NCBI RefSeq assembly: GCF_900107535.1
Contig: NZ_FNRA01000013.1
Coordinates: 93,935-157,934, forward strand
Length of the DNA: 64,000 nt
Direction: 5' to 3'
Origin: Pedobacter hartonius
Lineage (GTDB): Bacteria > Bacteroidota > Bacteroidia > Sphingobacteriales > Sphingobacteriaceae
The notes beneath the pieces were generated by a model. The model did not search any database and had not been told where the DNA came from. It saw only the letters and a list, made by a program, of their open reading frames with translations. The position numbers and the translations under genes are program-made. This document shows positions 44,248 to 52,893 of the stretch, piece after piece. The number at the start of each line of letters is the position of its first letter. The first letter of the stretch is position 1.

Positions 44248-44763
44248 ATGCAAAGTGATATTTTTTTAAAAGCTAAAGAAAAGATTAGACCTGAACAACG
44301 CATGTTTATTGCTAAAAATATGTCTCTTATTGATCAAATATTTTCAATATTGGACGAAAAAGGTTGGTCTCAAAAAATATTGGCTAATAAACTAGGGAAA
44401 TCTGAATCTGAAGTTAGTAAGTGGCTTTCAGGATTACATAACTTTACTCTTAAATCAATAAGCAAGTTAGAGTCCGTACTAGAGCAAGACTTATTGATAA
44501 CTCCTCTATCAATCTCGGGAAAATTCACAGCCCAACTAGAAGTTCATGCAACAAAGGTATATTCTGATGTTGTAGGCTGTTTTACTGACCAACCAACAAC
44601 AATTGCATATCGACAACACTTAGATATTACGTCGAATGGAAAACAAACGTTGATTCTCAAAGAAAAGAAGATGATCTTTGACAAACCTTCAGCAATCGTC
44701 TACAATAGAATATTACTAAGTCCTAGAAAACACCGCCTTTCAGATGAATACAGTGCAGCCTAA
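44248..44763 (+). CDS. HTH (XRE/HigA-like) antitoxin with C-terminal extension
   Basis: 171 residues. The helix-turn-helix (~25-80) has GWSQKILANKLGKSESEVSKWLSGLHNFT, typical of HigA/XRE. After it, ~85 residues of non-DNA-binding sequence (from ISGKFTAQLE to the end) match in position and length the chaperone-addiction region of TAC antitoxins, which is bound by the SecB-like protein. It begins one base after the first gene and its end overlaps the SecB-like gene by 20 bases, so the three are one operon. Confidence 0.75.
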   Translation: MQSDIFLKAKEKIRPEQRMFIAKNMSLIDQIFSILDEKGWSQKILANKLGKSESEVSKWLSGLHNFTLKSISKLESVLEQDLLITPLSISGKFTAQLEVHATKVYSDVVGCFTDQPTTIAYRQHLDITSNGKQTLILKEKKMIFDKPSAIVYNRILLSPRKHRLSDEYSAA

Positions 44764-45220
44764 AATAGGTCAAGTAGATCCTGATAAAATCTCTATAAGA
44801 AATATAAAGATTACCAACGCTCAAGTAAACTCATTATTAGATGAGCCGGTAAATGATCAAGATGATGTCAAGATCCAGTTGAATACTACGACAATGTTTA
44901 ACCAGGAAAATGAAAGTAGAATAATATTCCAAATTAACATAACTAAAAGAAAGGAAAGCGGTGAAGAGATAGCAAATGCTACATTTACCATTCAATTTGA
45001 TTTTCATGTTGAGAATTTGGATGAATTCCTTTCTTATCCAGACGGACCTGAAAAAGACTCGTTGACTGCTGATGCTTCTATAGGATCGACATTAATGGGA
45101 ATAGCATATTCAACTTCACGAGGAATAATCTTGACCAGGTCCAACGGTACACCGTTGCAAGGTGTTATCTTACCGGTTATTGATCCGAGAAATTTACTTA
45201 CAACCGAAATAGATGAATAA
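44744..45220 (+). CDS. SecB-like chaperone of the TA operon
   Basis: 158 residues. Beta strands with IQLNTTTMFNQENESRI and ATFTIQFDFHVEN, an acidic loop, then MGIAYSTSRGIILTRSNG and a C-terminal TPLQGVILPVIDPRNLL. The last parts align in pattern with SecB, where helix 2 (LFPFARRIVSD) is followed by TxxGGFPPLxLxPIDF. SecB-like TAC chaperones keep the antitoxin folded. The resemblance is by pattern and by gene context, so moderate confidence. Confidence 0.65.
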   Translation: MNTVQPKIGQVDPDKISIRNIKITNAQVNSLLDEPVNDQDDVKIQLNTTTMFNQENESRIIFQINITKRKESGEEIANATFTIQFDFHVENLDEFLSYPDGPEKDSLTADASIGSTLMGIAYSTSRGIILTRSNGTPLQGVILPVIDPRNLLTTEIDE

Positions 45221-45481
45221 TGCGCTAGATAGATATTGCAAACCTAATTATACCCAGCTATCAGGGTACAATAATAGCCTTCAAGGCGTGATTGAAGCCT
45301 GATTATTTGAAATCACATACAGTATAACATGCGTATTAGGGTCACTTTGCCTGTAAGTACTGCTTACTTGCAAATTACTGTCCTCAAAATTAGGTAGCAA
45401 TCACGTTGGTATTGACAAAATATGTACGTTGTATTGACGGGGCTATTGTATAACATTTATAGCCAGATCAAACCTTGGTGC

Positions 45482-45500
45482 TAACTGCCGGTTAGTGACA
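45482..45500 (+). repeat. 19-nt inverted repeat, left copy
   Basis: TAACTGCCGGTTAGTGACA; 17 of 19 bases match the reverse complement of 45735-45753. On the coding reading it could encode NWRLVT-like residues, suggesting two relics of the same mobile-gene 3' end. Confidence 0.45.
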
Positions 45501-45734
45501 AGGTAAGGGTGTCGCCAAAATTGTCGGCTCCATATCTGATCAACCGCCTAATTTCAACTTACTCAGTTAGCCCACTGGGTAACCCACAGTTACTTGGTTG
45601 TATTTTGGGTAAATGCAAATATAGGTGCCTATGATTGCAAAGCAGGGGTTTGACATGATGTCGAGGGCCAGGGCATAAATATGCCTTTGATATGAGAGCG
45701 CATATTTGCGCTGTCCTTTTTTTTCGGATAGCGA

Positions 45735-45753
45735 TGTTACTAACCGCCAGTTA
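45735..45753 (-). repeat. 19-nt inverted repeat, right copy
   Basis: Partner of 45482-45500, in reversed orientation; lies inside a 67-codon minus-strand frame I do not consider a gene. Confidence 0.4.
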
Positions 45754-45851
45754 CTATCATAATAGACCAAAATTCATCGTAAGCTAACACTACGGTGCAT
45801 ATTGACATGAGCTTACGCGGATTATAAATTTGGCTTCATAAAAATATTATT

Positions 45852-46211
45852 ATGGAGCTTCAAAAAATCAAACCCCGCAGAGCGATATGCATTCGCAACA
45901 AGCAGCTGATTATTCAACTGCTGGAAAAATACGAATCCTCAAAAGCACAGACCAGTCTGGTTCAATTTTGTAAAGATCATGATGTACCGACAGGTACATT
46001 TTATACCTGGCTCAGGTATCAGCGTGAGGGAAAATATAAAGCCAATGGTAGATTTATGGCCCTATCTCCTGAACCTATATCCGTGCCGGAACCAGCAGTG
46101 TCACTTCCTGTATTTGCCAGTATAAATTCAGGAGCGCTCACTGTCCAGCTGCATCAATATGTTGCGCCAGAATATATTCAATCACTACTGGACAAAGGCA
46201 GAGGATTATGA
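45852..46211 (+). CDS. tnpA: IS66 TnpA (HTH accessory protein)
   Basis: 119 residues. An N-terminal helix-turn-helix-like region with RNKQLIIQLLEKYE and the FCKDHDVPTGTFYTWLRYQ recognition helix typical of IS66 Orf1, and a divergent C-terminus. The stop overlaps the tnpB start (ATGA). Confidence 0.85.
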   Translation: MELQKIKPRRAICIRNKQLIIQLLEKYESSKAQTSLVQFCKDHDVPTGTFYTWLRYQREGKYKANGRFMALSPEPISVPEPAVSLPVFASINSGALTVQLHQYVAPEYIQSLLDKGRGL

Positions 46212-46570
46212 TACCGACTGGTAAAAATTATTTTGTATACCCCGATTGTATTGATGGCCGCAAAAGTTTTAACGGGCTTACAGGGATTATCCGTAGCGAA
46301 TTGCAACGCGATCCTGCAGGTGGCGATGTATATATTTTTGTGAGCCGCTGGCGGCAAAGCATCAAACTATTATTCTGGGAACACGGCGGCTTTGTGATTT
46401 ACTATAAGAAGATGGATAATGGGAGTTTTGAGGTTCCGCCACTTCGTGCTGATGGACAAGGGCGGCATATCAGCGAAATTCAATTACTACAGGTCATCCG
46501 TGGGATTGAATTTCAAAAAGAAAAGCAACGCAGCAGCATACGGAAAAACACCCTGGCTTTAGAGCAGTAA
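46208..46570 (+). CDS. tnpB: IS66 TnpB (Orf2-like)
   Basis: 120 residues with the family signature DCIDGRKSFNGLTGIIRSEL, then GGDVYIFVSRWRQSIKLLFWE and the tail FEVPPL. TnpB is needed for IS66 transposition, role unknown. It is intact here. Confidence 0.9.
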   Translation: MIPTGKNYFVYPDCIDGRKSFNGLTGIIRSELQRDPAGGDVYIFVSRWRQSIKLLFWEHGGFVIYYKKMDNGSFEVPPLRADGQGRHISEIQLLQVIRGIEFQKEKQRSSIRKNTLALEQ

Positions 46571-46625
46571 CGGGTGAGAAATTTACGGCGAAAATTTGCA
46601 GAAAAAGGTAAGGTTGTTTATTTTT

Positions 46626-47543
46626 ATGGCAACCAAATCGCCCTTAATGCAGTCAGCAGATACGATTGATTACAAAGAACTCTACGAACAATCCCGTAAG
46701 GAAAATATCCTCCTGCGGGACGAGTTCAAGCAGTTGCGTTTGGTGAACGAGCAGCTGCTCCATCGATTGGAACAATTGCTCAAACTGAGCTTTGGCAGCA
46801 AAAGTGAACGCTATCCGGGCAAGGAACAAAGTCCTGATCAGCTTCGTTTGGGGCTGATCGAAGAAGTGACTGCCACTGTAACCGCACCTGCACCTGTTCC
46901 TGCTGAAAAGGCAAAACCGACACAGGCAGTGCAACAAAAGAAGAAGCACTTCGTGATTCCAGAAAATATTGTGGATGAGATCCAGGAGATCCATCCTGAT
47001 GTAATTCCTGAAGGTAGTAAATGTACTGGAAGCGAAGTATCTTATCGCTTAAAATGCAGTCCTGCACGTTTGACGGCTAAAAAGATTATCCGTTATAAAT
47101 ACCTGTTACCTACACCAGCCGGTGATCCGGGCCTGACCAGCAAGATCATTATTGCGCCTCTACCCGATGAAGTGATCAAAAACTGTATGGCTGATGCCTC
47201 GCTGCTGGCCACGCTGATTGTTGAAAAGTATTGTGACACATGCCGGTTTACCGCCAGATGACCCGTTTTGACCGTACAGGAATAAAACTGGCACCCTGTT
47301 AAATCCATTATATGAAAAACTTAAACAGCAAGTGCTGCAAAGCAATTACCTGATGATGGATGAAACAACGATGAAGGTGATGGATAAGAGTAAAAAAGCA
47401 CAACTCATAGAGGATATTTCTGGGCAGCGCAGGCTCCGCCAGCTAAACTGGTATTCTTTTAATATCAGCCTGGGCGTAATCAGGAAGTGCCACAGGCACT
47501 ACTATTCGGTTACAAGGTTACCTCCAAAGTGACGGCTACAGCT
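46626..47543 (+). pseudogene. tnpC: IS66 TnpC transposase, 5' exon, frameshifted
   Basis: ATG at 46626. The N-terminus carries the coiled coil and zinc-type region (FGSKSERYPG, KYLLPTPAGDP). The frame breaks near 47236: the continuation MPVYRQMTRFDRTGIKLA is in another frame, ~15 expected residues are missing, then MMDETTMKVMDKSKKA follows, and further breaks are seen through HRGYFWAAQAPPAKLV and YLQSDGYS. It ends at the intron. No functional transposase can be made. Confidence 0.85.
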
Positions 47544-48129
47544 GTGTGCGACCTGCAAAGGTCATTGTCTAATTGTTCAATCAGGAAACTGAACAACGAA
47601 CCTGCCATGCTGTTGGCAGTAGCCTACTTCGACATGCGAGCCGAGTAATTGGCTTGTGTGAAGCTCGAAAGACAATATACCGAATGCCTGATAAGCAGAC
47701 CCATTAAACCGTGAGGATACACTGGGTTCCGGAAAGTTCAATTCCGGATAGGGTTAGGCTTGCTGATATGATAAAATTAAATGAATCGATGTTAAACGCC
47801 GTTAAGCCGAATAAGCGAAAGGAACTGAAACGCTTAAGCCAAAATGGTAACTGTGCGGGATATCCCTTGGCATGTTTAGGGATACACAGCCAACGAACGC
47901 ACACGGTGAAAAGTCGATATCTAAATCAGTGTGTTGGATAATGGCAACAGGGTAAGACCGTTTATTCGCATTAGTATGCAAGGCCAAGCGCAAGCGAGGC
48001 TGATGAATGAGCGGTTAAAGGAGGAGATAAAAAGCGAATGGTGACCGATGATGGGTCACATATGGGATGAAAAGATTGCCCTACAGTGAAAACTGGCAGA
48101 CTTATCTCTGGTTATTTTAGTGATAAACG

Positions 48130-49881
48130 ATGAAGAACTTTTTTTTAAAAGACAATATGCAAATGACTGTGAACTCAAGTAGTGCCACGGATGCTATTGC
48201 CATCTGCAAGGACTGGAATTCCATTGATTGGGATCACTGTCTATTGGAGGTAAAGAAGCTTCAACTACGTATCGCTAGATGGGAAAGGCTTAGAAACCGG
48301 CGCAGAGTCAAGGCTTTACAATGGTTACTAACCCACAGCTTTGCTGCCAAATGTTTGGCCGTAAAGCGAGTATCACAAAATAGAGGCCATCGAACTGCGG
48401 GCATTGATGGCATCGTAATGTCTTCGCCCACGGATAAATGGGAAATGGTAAAAAGCCTAAACAGAAGAGGATATAAATCACTTCCATTAAGGCGGATCTA
48501 TATTCTGAAATCCGACGGAAAGAAACGGAGGCCTCTTGGACTTCCGTGTATGAAAGACCGAGCTATGCAGGCACTGCATACGATGGCATTGTTGCCGATC
48601 TCAGAAATGAATGCGGATTGGAACAGTTATGGTTTTCGTCCTGAAAGGGGAACTGCCGATGCAATTGAGAAATTATTTAATGGACTTGCCACCAAGCGGT
48701 CTTCACAATGGGTCTTGGAGGGGGATATAAAATCCTGCTTTGATCTGATTAGTCACGACTGGATTCTTAATCATATTCCAATGGATAAAAAGGTTCTTTC
48801 GCAATGGCTGAAATCAGGGTTTGTGGAATCAGGGAAGCTCTTTCCAACAAATTATGGTACCCCTCAGGGAGGACTTGCCTCACCGACAATTGCCAATATG
48901 GTTCTAGATGTTATCGAAGACCTGATCGGCAAAAGGTTCGGTTCAGCAAAATTAGATGGTGATTATTCCAAGCAGCGAAAGAACCCCATACTGTTTGTGC
49001 GTTATGCTGATGACTTTGTTGTAATTGGCCGGACAAGGGAAGTCTTGGAACAGGAGGTAATGCCAATGATCCAAATGTTTCTGAAAGAACGTGGATTGGA
49101 ATTATCGGAAACAAAAACCAAGATAACCCATATTCATGATGGATTTGACTTTCTTGGGCAGAATGTTCGAAAATACCAGTTAAAAAATGGTATAGAGAAA
49201 CTTTTGATAAAACCATCAAAAACCAATATCAAGACTTTCCTCACCAGTATCAGAAAAATAATACGTTCGGAAAGAAGTATAGGGCAGGCGGAACTTATCC
49301 GATTACTGAACCCGAAAATAAGAGGCTGGACATATTATCACAGATCAGTTGTTTCCTCAGAAATATTCAGTGCAGTGGATAAGGAAATCTGGAAGGCCTT
49401 ATGGAAGTGGTCAGTTCGAAGACACCCCAATAAGGGTAAAAGATGGATAAAGTCAAGGTACTTTCATCGTATAGAACTACGCGACTGGATCTTTAGGGCA
49501 ATCAATACTGAGAAGGGTGCAAAGGTGATAGATACCCTCTGTTTTGCCAGTAGTGTTCCAATTGTACGGCACACCAAAATAAAACAACAGGCTACACCAT
49601 TTGACCCATCTTATGAAAGATACTTTCAGGAACGCACTTCACAGAAATGGAAGAACAACAAAAGTGGAAAATTGAAGGTAATGGCCTTATGGAAACGGCA
49701 AAAGGGTACCTGCCCTGTTTGCCTGGAAAAAGTGACTAAACTAAGCAACTGGATTGTATACTGGCATAAAGGTAAACTAGAGGGAGGAAGCGACAAGCTG
49801 GACAATCTTAGCTTATTGCATCCAAAATGCGCACGAGGTGACAAACCAAAATTTGTGATACCCCATCGGCCACACCAATAA
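48130..49881 (+). CDS. ltrA: Group II intron reverse transcriptase/maturase with HNH endonuclease
   Basis: 583 residues. RT domain with FRPERGTADAIEKLF, the active site RYADDFVVIG, and the preceding NYGTPQGGLASPTIANM. The maturase (X) thumb follows (GWTYYHRSVV). C-terminal HNH-like zinc region has CPVCLEKVTKLSNWIVYWH...LLHPKCARG. It splices the intron, reverse-transcribes it and nicks DNA targets. In-frame alternative start at 48154. Confidence 0.93.
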   Translation: MKNFFLKDNMQMTVNSSSATDAIAICKDWNSIDWDHCLLEVKKLQLRIARWERLRNRRRVKALQWLLTHSFAAKCLAVKRVSQNRGHRTAGIDGIVMSSPTDKWEMVKSLNRRGYKSLPLRRIYILKSDGKKRRPLGLPCMKDRAMQALHTMALLPISEMNADWNSYGFRPERGTADAIEKLFNGLATKRSSQWVLEGDIKSCFDLISHDWILNHIPMDKKVLSQWLKSGFVESGKLFPTNYGTPQGGLASPTIANMVLDVIEDLIGKRFGSAKLDGDYSKQRKNPILFVRYADDFVVIGRTREVLEQEVMPMIQMFLKERGLELSETKTKITHIHDGFDFLGQNVRKYQLKNGIEKLLIKPSKTNIKTFLTSIRKIIRSERSIGQAELIRLLNPKIRGWTYYHRSVVSSEIFSAVDKEIWKALWKWSVRRHPNKGKRWIKSRYFHRIELRDWIFRAINTEKGAKVIDTLCFASSVPIVRHTKIKQQATPFDPSYERYFQERTSQKWKNNKSGKLKVMALWKRQKGTCPVCLEKVTKLSNWIVYWHKGKLEGGSDKLDNLSLLHPKCARGDKPKFVIPHRPHQ

Positions 49882-49902
49882 AGTTTGGCTTTAAAATGAC
49901 TT

Positions 49903-49936
49903 GAGCCGTGTGCAGGGAAACTTGCATGCACGGTTC
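49903..49936 (+). ncRNA. Group II intron domain V
   Basis: 34-nt hairpin GAGCCGTGTGC-AGGGAAACTT-GCATGCACGGTTC, with the catalytic AGC-type base and GNRA-like loop; matches the domain V consensus. Confidence 0.85.
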
Positions 49937-49977
49937 TTAGGGGAGTCGGCCCAGGTAACTGGGCCCTCTTACCCGAC

Positions 49978-50036
49978 TATGAAACGCTGGCTACAAACAA
50001 GGATATCACGCTATTATGTTGCATGGCACACGCAAG
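49978..50036 (+). pseudogene. tnpC: IS66 TnpC 3' exon fragment
   Basis: About 20 codons (YETLATNKDITLLCCMAHAR), corresponding to the segment following the intron in IS66 transposases, then a stop. The C-terminal half of the transposase and the right end are lost. Confidence 0.75.
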
Positions 50037-50074
50037 GCTCTCCATGAGTGACACCAAGTACTTCTGACACTAAT

Positions 50075-50779
50075 TTACCTGCTCTTTATGCTAATACCAA
50101 AATACCGGTATAATTCCTCACGATATTGCCCCCCAATGGGTATAACCTCTATACTTCCGTTCATTATAATCATATTGCCAGTGATTTTTTTAACGAAATT
50201 AAGGTTAACGATATAGGATTTCTGAACTCTCAAAAACTGTCCGGTGCTGGCCAGTCCATCTTCCATATCAGATATCTTTTTCCAAACAAGATATTCCTTG
50301 TTTATGGTAACTACTTTAATATAATCCTTATCGCTTTTTAAAAAAAATATCTCACCGTGCGGGATAATCACGTTCGAAGATCTGTCCTTGATAATAAGAC
50401 TTTTCTTATCAATCCCATTGCGTTTGTTGTCATCGGCAGCATGTATTTTATTGACAGTTTTCAGCAAACGGGTTATACTAAATGGTTTTAATATATAATC
50501 GAAAACATTAAGTTCAAAACTTTCAACCGCGAAAGCAGAGTGGCCGGTGACGAATATAAAAATGGGCGGATTTTTTAATGTCTTAAAAAATGATACGCCG
50601 TCCAGTTCCGGCATCTGAATATCACAAAAAATGATGTCAATTTTACCTGACCCAATCAAATCTGTAGCTTCCAATGCATTTTCAAATGCACCGTTCAGAT
50701 GCAGTCCCGGTATTTTTTCGATATATCCTGACAGCGTCTCTCTCGCCAGACGTTCGTCATCGATTACGATACAGTTCAT
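50075..50779 (-). CDS. LytTR-family response regulator
   Basis: 234 residues. Receiver domain 1-~120: DDERLARETL, phospho-acceptor Asp in IIFCDIQMPELDG, and the conserved Lys in YILKPFS. The C-terminal LytTR DNA-binding domain starts at ~135 (IFFLKSDKDYIKVVT, RVQKSYIVNLNFVKKI). No histidine kinase gene is adjacent. It faces away from the peptide cluster at 51117 and shares the intergenic region with it, so it could control it. Confidence 0.9.
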   Translation of the reverse strand: MNCIVIDDERLARETLSGYIEKIPGLHLNGAFENALEATDLIGSGKIDIIFCDIQMPELDGVSFFKTLKNPPIFIFVTGHSAFAVESFELNVFDYILKPFSITRLLKTVNKIHAADDNKRNGIDKKSLIIKDRSSNVIIPHGEIFFLKSDKDYIKVVTINKEYLVWKKISDMEDGLASTGQFLRVQKSYIVNLNFVKKITGNMIIMNGSIEVIPIGGQYREELYRYFGISIKSR

Positions 50780-51116
50780 ACTAAAGGTTTTATCTGGTTA
50801 GTTTATAAGGATATATAATTCGCAACTAAACCAACTGGATCATCAATATATCTTACTTAGAGCTTGCGTAATTGCGAAGGGACACGGCTAAATAACATAT
50901 CTCGAAAGTGTTATTAATTCTAAATTTAAGAGTTTAAAGATATTTGGGACATGATAACTGTATTGTAATAGGATTTTTACAGAATTTACAGGTATTTTAA
51001 ACAAATCGGAGATTACAGCTCATTGGTAACAGTCAAACCAGAGTTGATCGAACTTATTACCCCGATCCAATTTGCAATAGTAAATTCATAACAACATTAA
51101 ATGCAGGGTACAAACG
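50780..51116. other. Divergent promoter region of the peptide cluster
   Basis: About 340 bases. No exact TAnnTTTG was found; GATATTTGG at 50950s is a weak match. No strong repeat. Both LytTR and the peptide cluster must start here. Confidence 0.4.
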
Positions 51117-52766
51117 ATGATGCAAACTTTAAATAATTTACTTTTTGCTTCTGATAACGAGGTTGATAAGGTTTATATGTATTTACGTCTTTTAAACGTA
51201 CCGGTTAGCAGACATGCGGTGAAAAGCGAATTGATGGATCATCCGGATGCAAATAGCCTCCTTTCTATTAGTGATACGATTGCGGGCTTTGGTGTAGAGA
51301 ATGTTGCGGCGATGGTTTCTTCAGAAGAACTGGATCAAATATCCGCACCATTTCTTGTCCGAACGCAATCTGGTGAGGGACTGTCACTGGCTATAGTAAA
51401 AGAAATTAATCATGATTCTGTCACCTACATGCCTTCAGGACAACAGCGTTGGCAACGCATTAGGAAGGATCTATTCTTGCAGGATTTTCAGAGACTTGTT
51501 TTGGTTGGAGCGGTAAATGACACTACCCGGCATCCTCAGTTTGCAATAGACCAAAAAAAGGAAGAATCGCAGCAAAGGAAAATAACATTTGGTATGCTGG
51601 CGTTGCCATTATTAACAGTAAGCCTGATCGTGCTATCGCTGTTCAAGTACCGGCTGGCAGCAATTATACCTTCGCTGTATACTATACTTTCCCTGGCGGG
51701 GGTAATGGTCGGTAGCCTGCTGCTGTGGCATGAAATTGACAGGCAAAGCACCTTGCTGAAACAGGTTTGTGCAGGGGGTAAACGGGTTAATTGCGATTCT
51801 ATTTTGAGTTCGCAGGCTTCTGCAGTCTTTGGTGTCAGCTGGTCGCTTATTGGTTTTAGCTATTTCGCCGGTTCGTTGTTAGCGATTCTGACAATGGGTA
51901 TAATGAATAGCTTACTGTTTGAATGTTTTACTCTTTTAAGTTCAGGTGCCCTTATCTATACTGCCTTTTCACTTTATTACCAGTGGCGTATTGCTAAACA
52001 ATGGTGCCTGTTATGTCTTTACACCCAGGGCATCCTTATCCTGCAGGCAGGTTTATTAGTCTCAAATAGTAAAATAAGTATGTTCAATGCTTTGATCCCG
52101 GAAAATTTAATTCTCCCAATGATCACTTGTTATATCCTACCTTTTGTCCTGGGACTAATTATTGTACCGGTTATAAAAAAAGCGAGAGAAGGAGAAGAAT
52201 ACCAAAAAAGCCTGGCGCATTTAAAGTCAAATGCTGAGGTGTTGAAGGCGCTGTTGTACACACAGCCTATGATTACCTCATCAGCCAATGGTTTGGGGAT
52301 TACCCTTGGCCGCGAAGATGCAAGGCATCGGTTAATTAAGGTTTGCAATCCTTACTGCGGTCCGTGTGCAAGCGCGCATGTTGTGATAGATGAGATTTTA
52401 GCGGATAACCCGGACTTGCAGATACAAATCATTTTCACTGCTTCTGATGATGATCAGGATAGAAAAGCAGCTCCTGCCCGTCACCTGATGGCAGTATCCG
52501 ACAGTGCTGATGAAGGGTTATTGAAGCAGGCTTTGGACGACTGGTATCTCGCAGAAACAAAAGACTATTCCGCATTTGCTGCTAAATATCCTGTGCATGA
52601 CAAACTGCAGCAGCAGGGCAGTAAAGTTAAGGCCATGCGTGAATGGTGCGACCAGATGGAAATCCGCTTTACACCCACTTTTTTTTTAGACGGATACCAG
52701 TTACCGCGCAGCTATCAAATAGGAGATCTGAAAAAACTGAGATGGGCGGAGGATGAAGATAAATAG
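51117..52766 (+). CDS. C39-like/VKOR/thioredoxin fusion, disulfide-forming enzyme
   Basis: 549 residues. Residues 1-~140 form a C39-peptidase-like domain without the catalytic Cys. ~155-370 form a VKOR-type four/five-helix membrane domain with CAGGKRVNC in the loop and the active CxxC in QWCLLCLYTQ. ~395-545 form a thioredoxin-like domain with CNPYCGPC and the cis-Pro in RFTPTFFLDG. VKOR-thioredoxin fusions make disulfide bonds with quinone as electron sink. The C39-like end suggests it works on GG-leader peptides. It is the first gene of the operon with the peptide gene after 128 bases. Confidence 0.85.
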   Translation: MMQTLNNLLFASDNEVDKVYMYLRLLNVPVSRHAVKSELMDHPDANSLLSISDTIAGFGVENVAAMVSSEELDQISAPFLVRTQSGEGLSLAIVKEINHDSVTYMPSGQQRWQRIRKDLFLQDFQRLVLVGAVNDTTRHPQFAIDQKKEESQQRKITFGMLALPLLTVSLIVLSLFKYRLAAIIPSLYTILSLAGVMVGSLLLWHEIDRQSTLLKQVCAGGKRVNCDSILSSQASAVFGVSWSLIGFSYFAGSLLAILTMGIMNSLLFECFTLLSSGALIYTAFSLYYQWRIAKQWCLLCLYTQGILILQAGLLVSNSKISMFNALIPENLILPMITCYILPFVLGLIIVPVIKKAREGEEYQKSLAHLKSNAEVLKALLYTQPMITSSANGLGITLGREDARHRLIKVCNPYCGPCASAHVVIDEILADNPDLQIQIIFTASDDDQDRKAAPARHLMAVSDSADEGLLKQALDDWYLAETKDYSAFAAKYPVHDKLQQQGSKVKAMREWCDQMEIRFTPTFFLDGYQLPRSYQIGDLKKLRWAEDEDK

Positions 52767-52893
52767 TTTAAGCCTTCAAAGGCAGAAAAATATCATAACA
52801 TCTGTAAACTGTAGCAGGACGCAAAGTTTGACAGAAGCGCTTACCTGCTTAAGTGGTAAACAACAAATTATTTTTAACCAAATGCCTTAAAAA

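Larger units (their letters stand above)
45221..45778. other. Non-coding stretch between TAC operon and IS66
   Basis: No gene recognised. It holds two similar 19-nt segments in opposite orientation (45482-45500 and 45735-45753). The rest is AT-rich without clear promoters. Confidence 0.45.
47544..49977 (+). mobile_element. Group II intron inserted in IS66 tnpC
   Basis: 5' end GTGTGCG after TACAGCT fits the GUGYG consensus; the 3' end is placed after the AY-type CCGAC at 49977 (uncertain by a few bases). Domain V is complete (49903-49936). It contains a full intron-encoded protein in a long ribozyme domain IV. About 2.4 kb; the ribozyme parts look intact, so the intron may be mobile or have been recently so. 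Confidence 0.85.
45779..50036 (+). mobile_element. IS66-family element, decayed and interrupted by a group II intron
   Basis: Left end set at GTAAGCTAAC (45779), IS66-like, with an inverted relative AGCTTAC 27 bases on. It has the three IS66 genes in order: tnpA, tnpB and tnpC. tnpC has several lesions, then the intron at 47544, then its continuation (TLATNKDITLL, HAR) that ends near 50036 without a right inverted repeat. The element is therefore dead. Confidence 0.85.

Noticed and set aside
45567..45770. 67-codon minus-strand frame left of IS66
   Set aside because: No start context and low-complexity parts; likely a relic, so reported only as the repeat it contains.
47711..47941. 76-codon frame inside the intron 5' part
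   Set aside because: It lies in the ribozyme domains; structure RNA rather than a gene.
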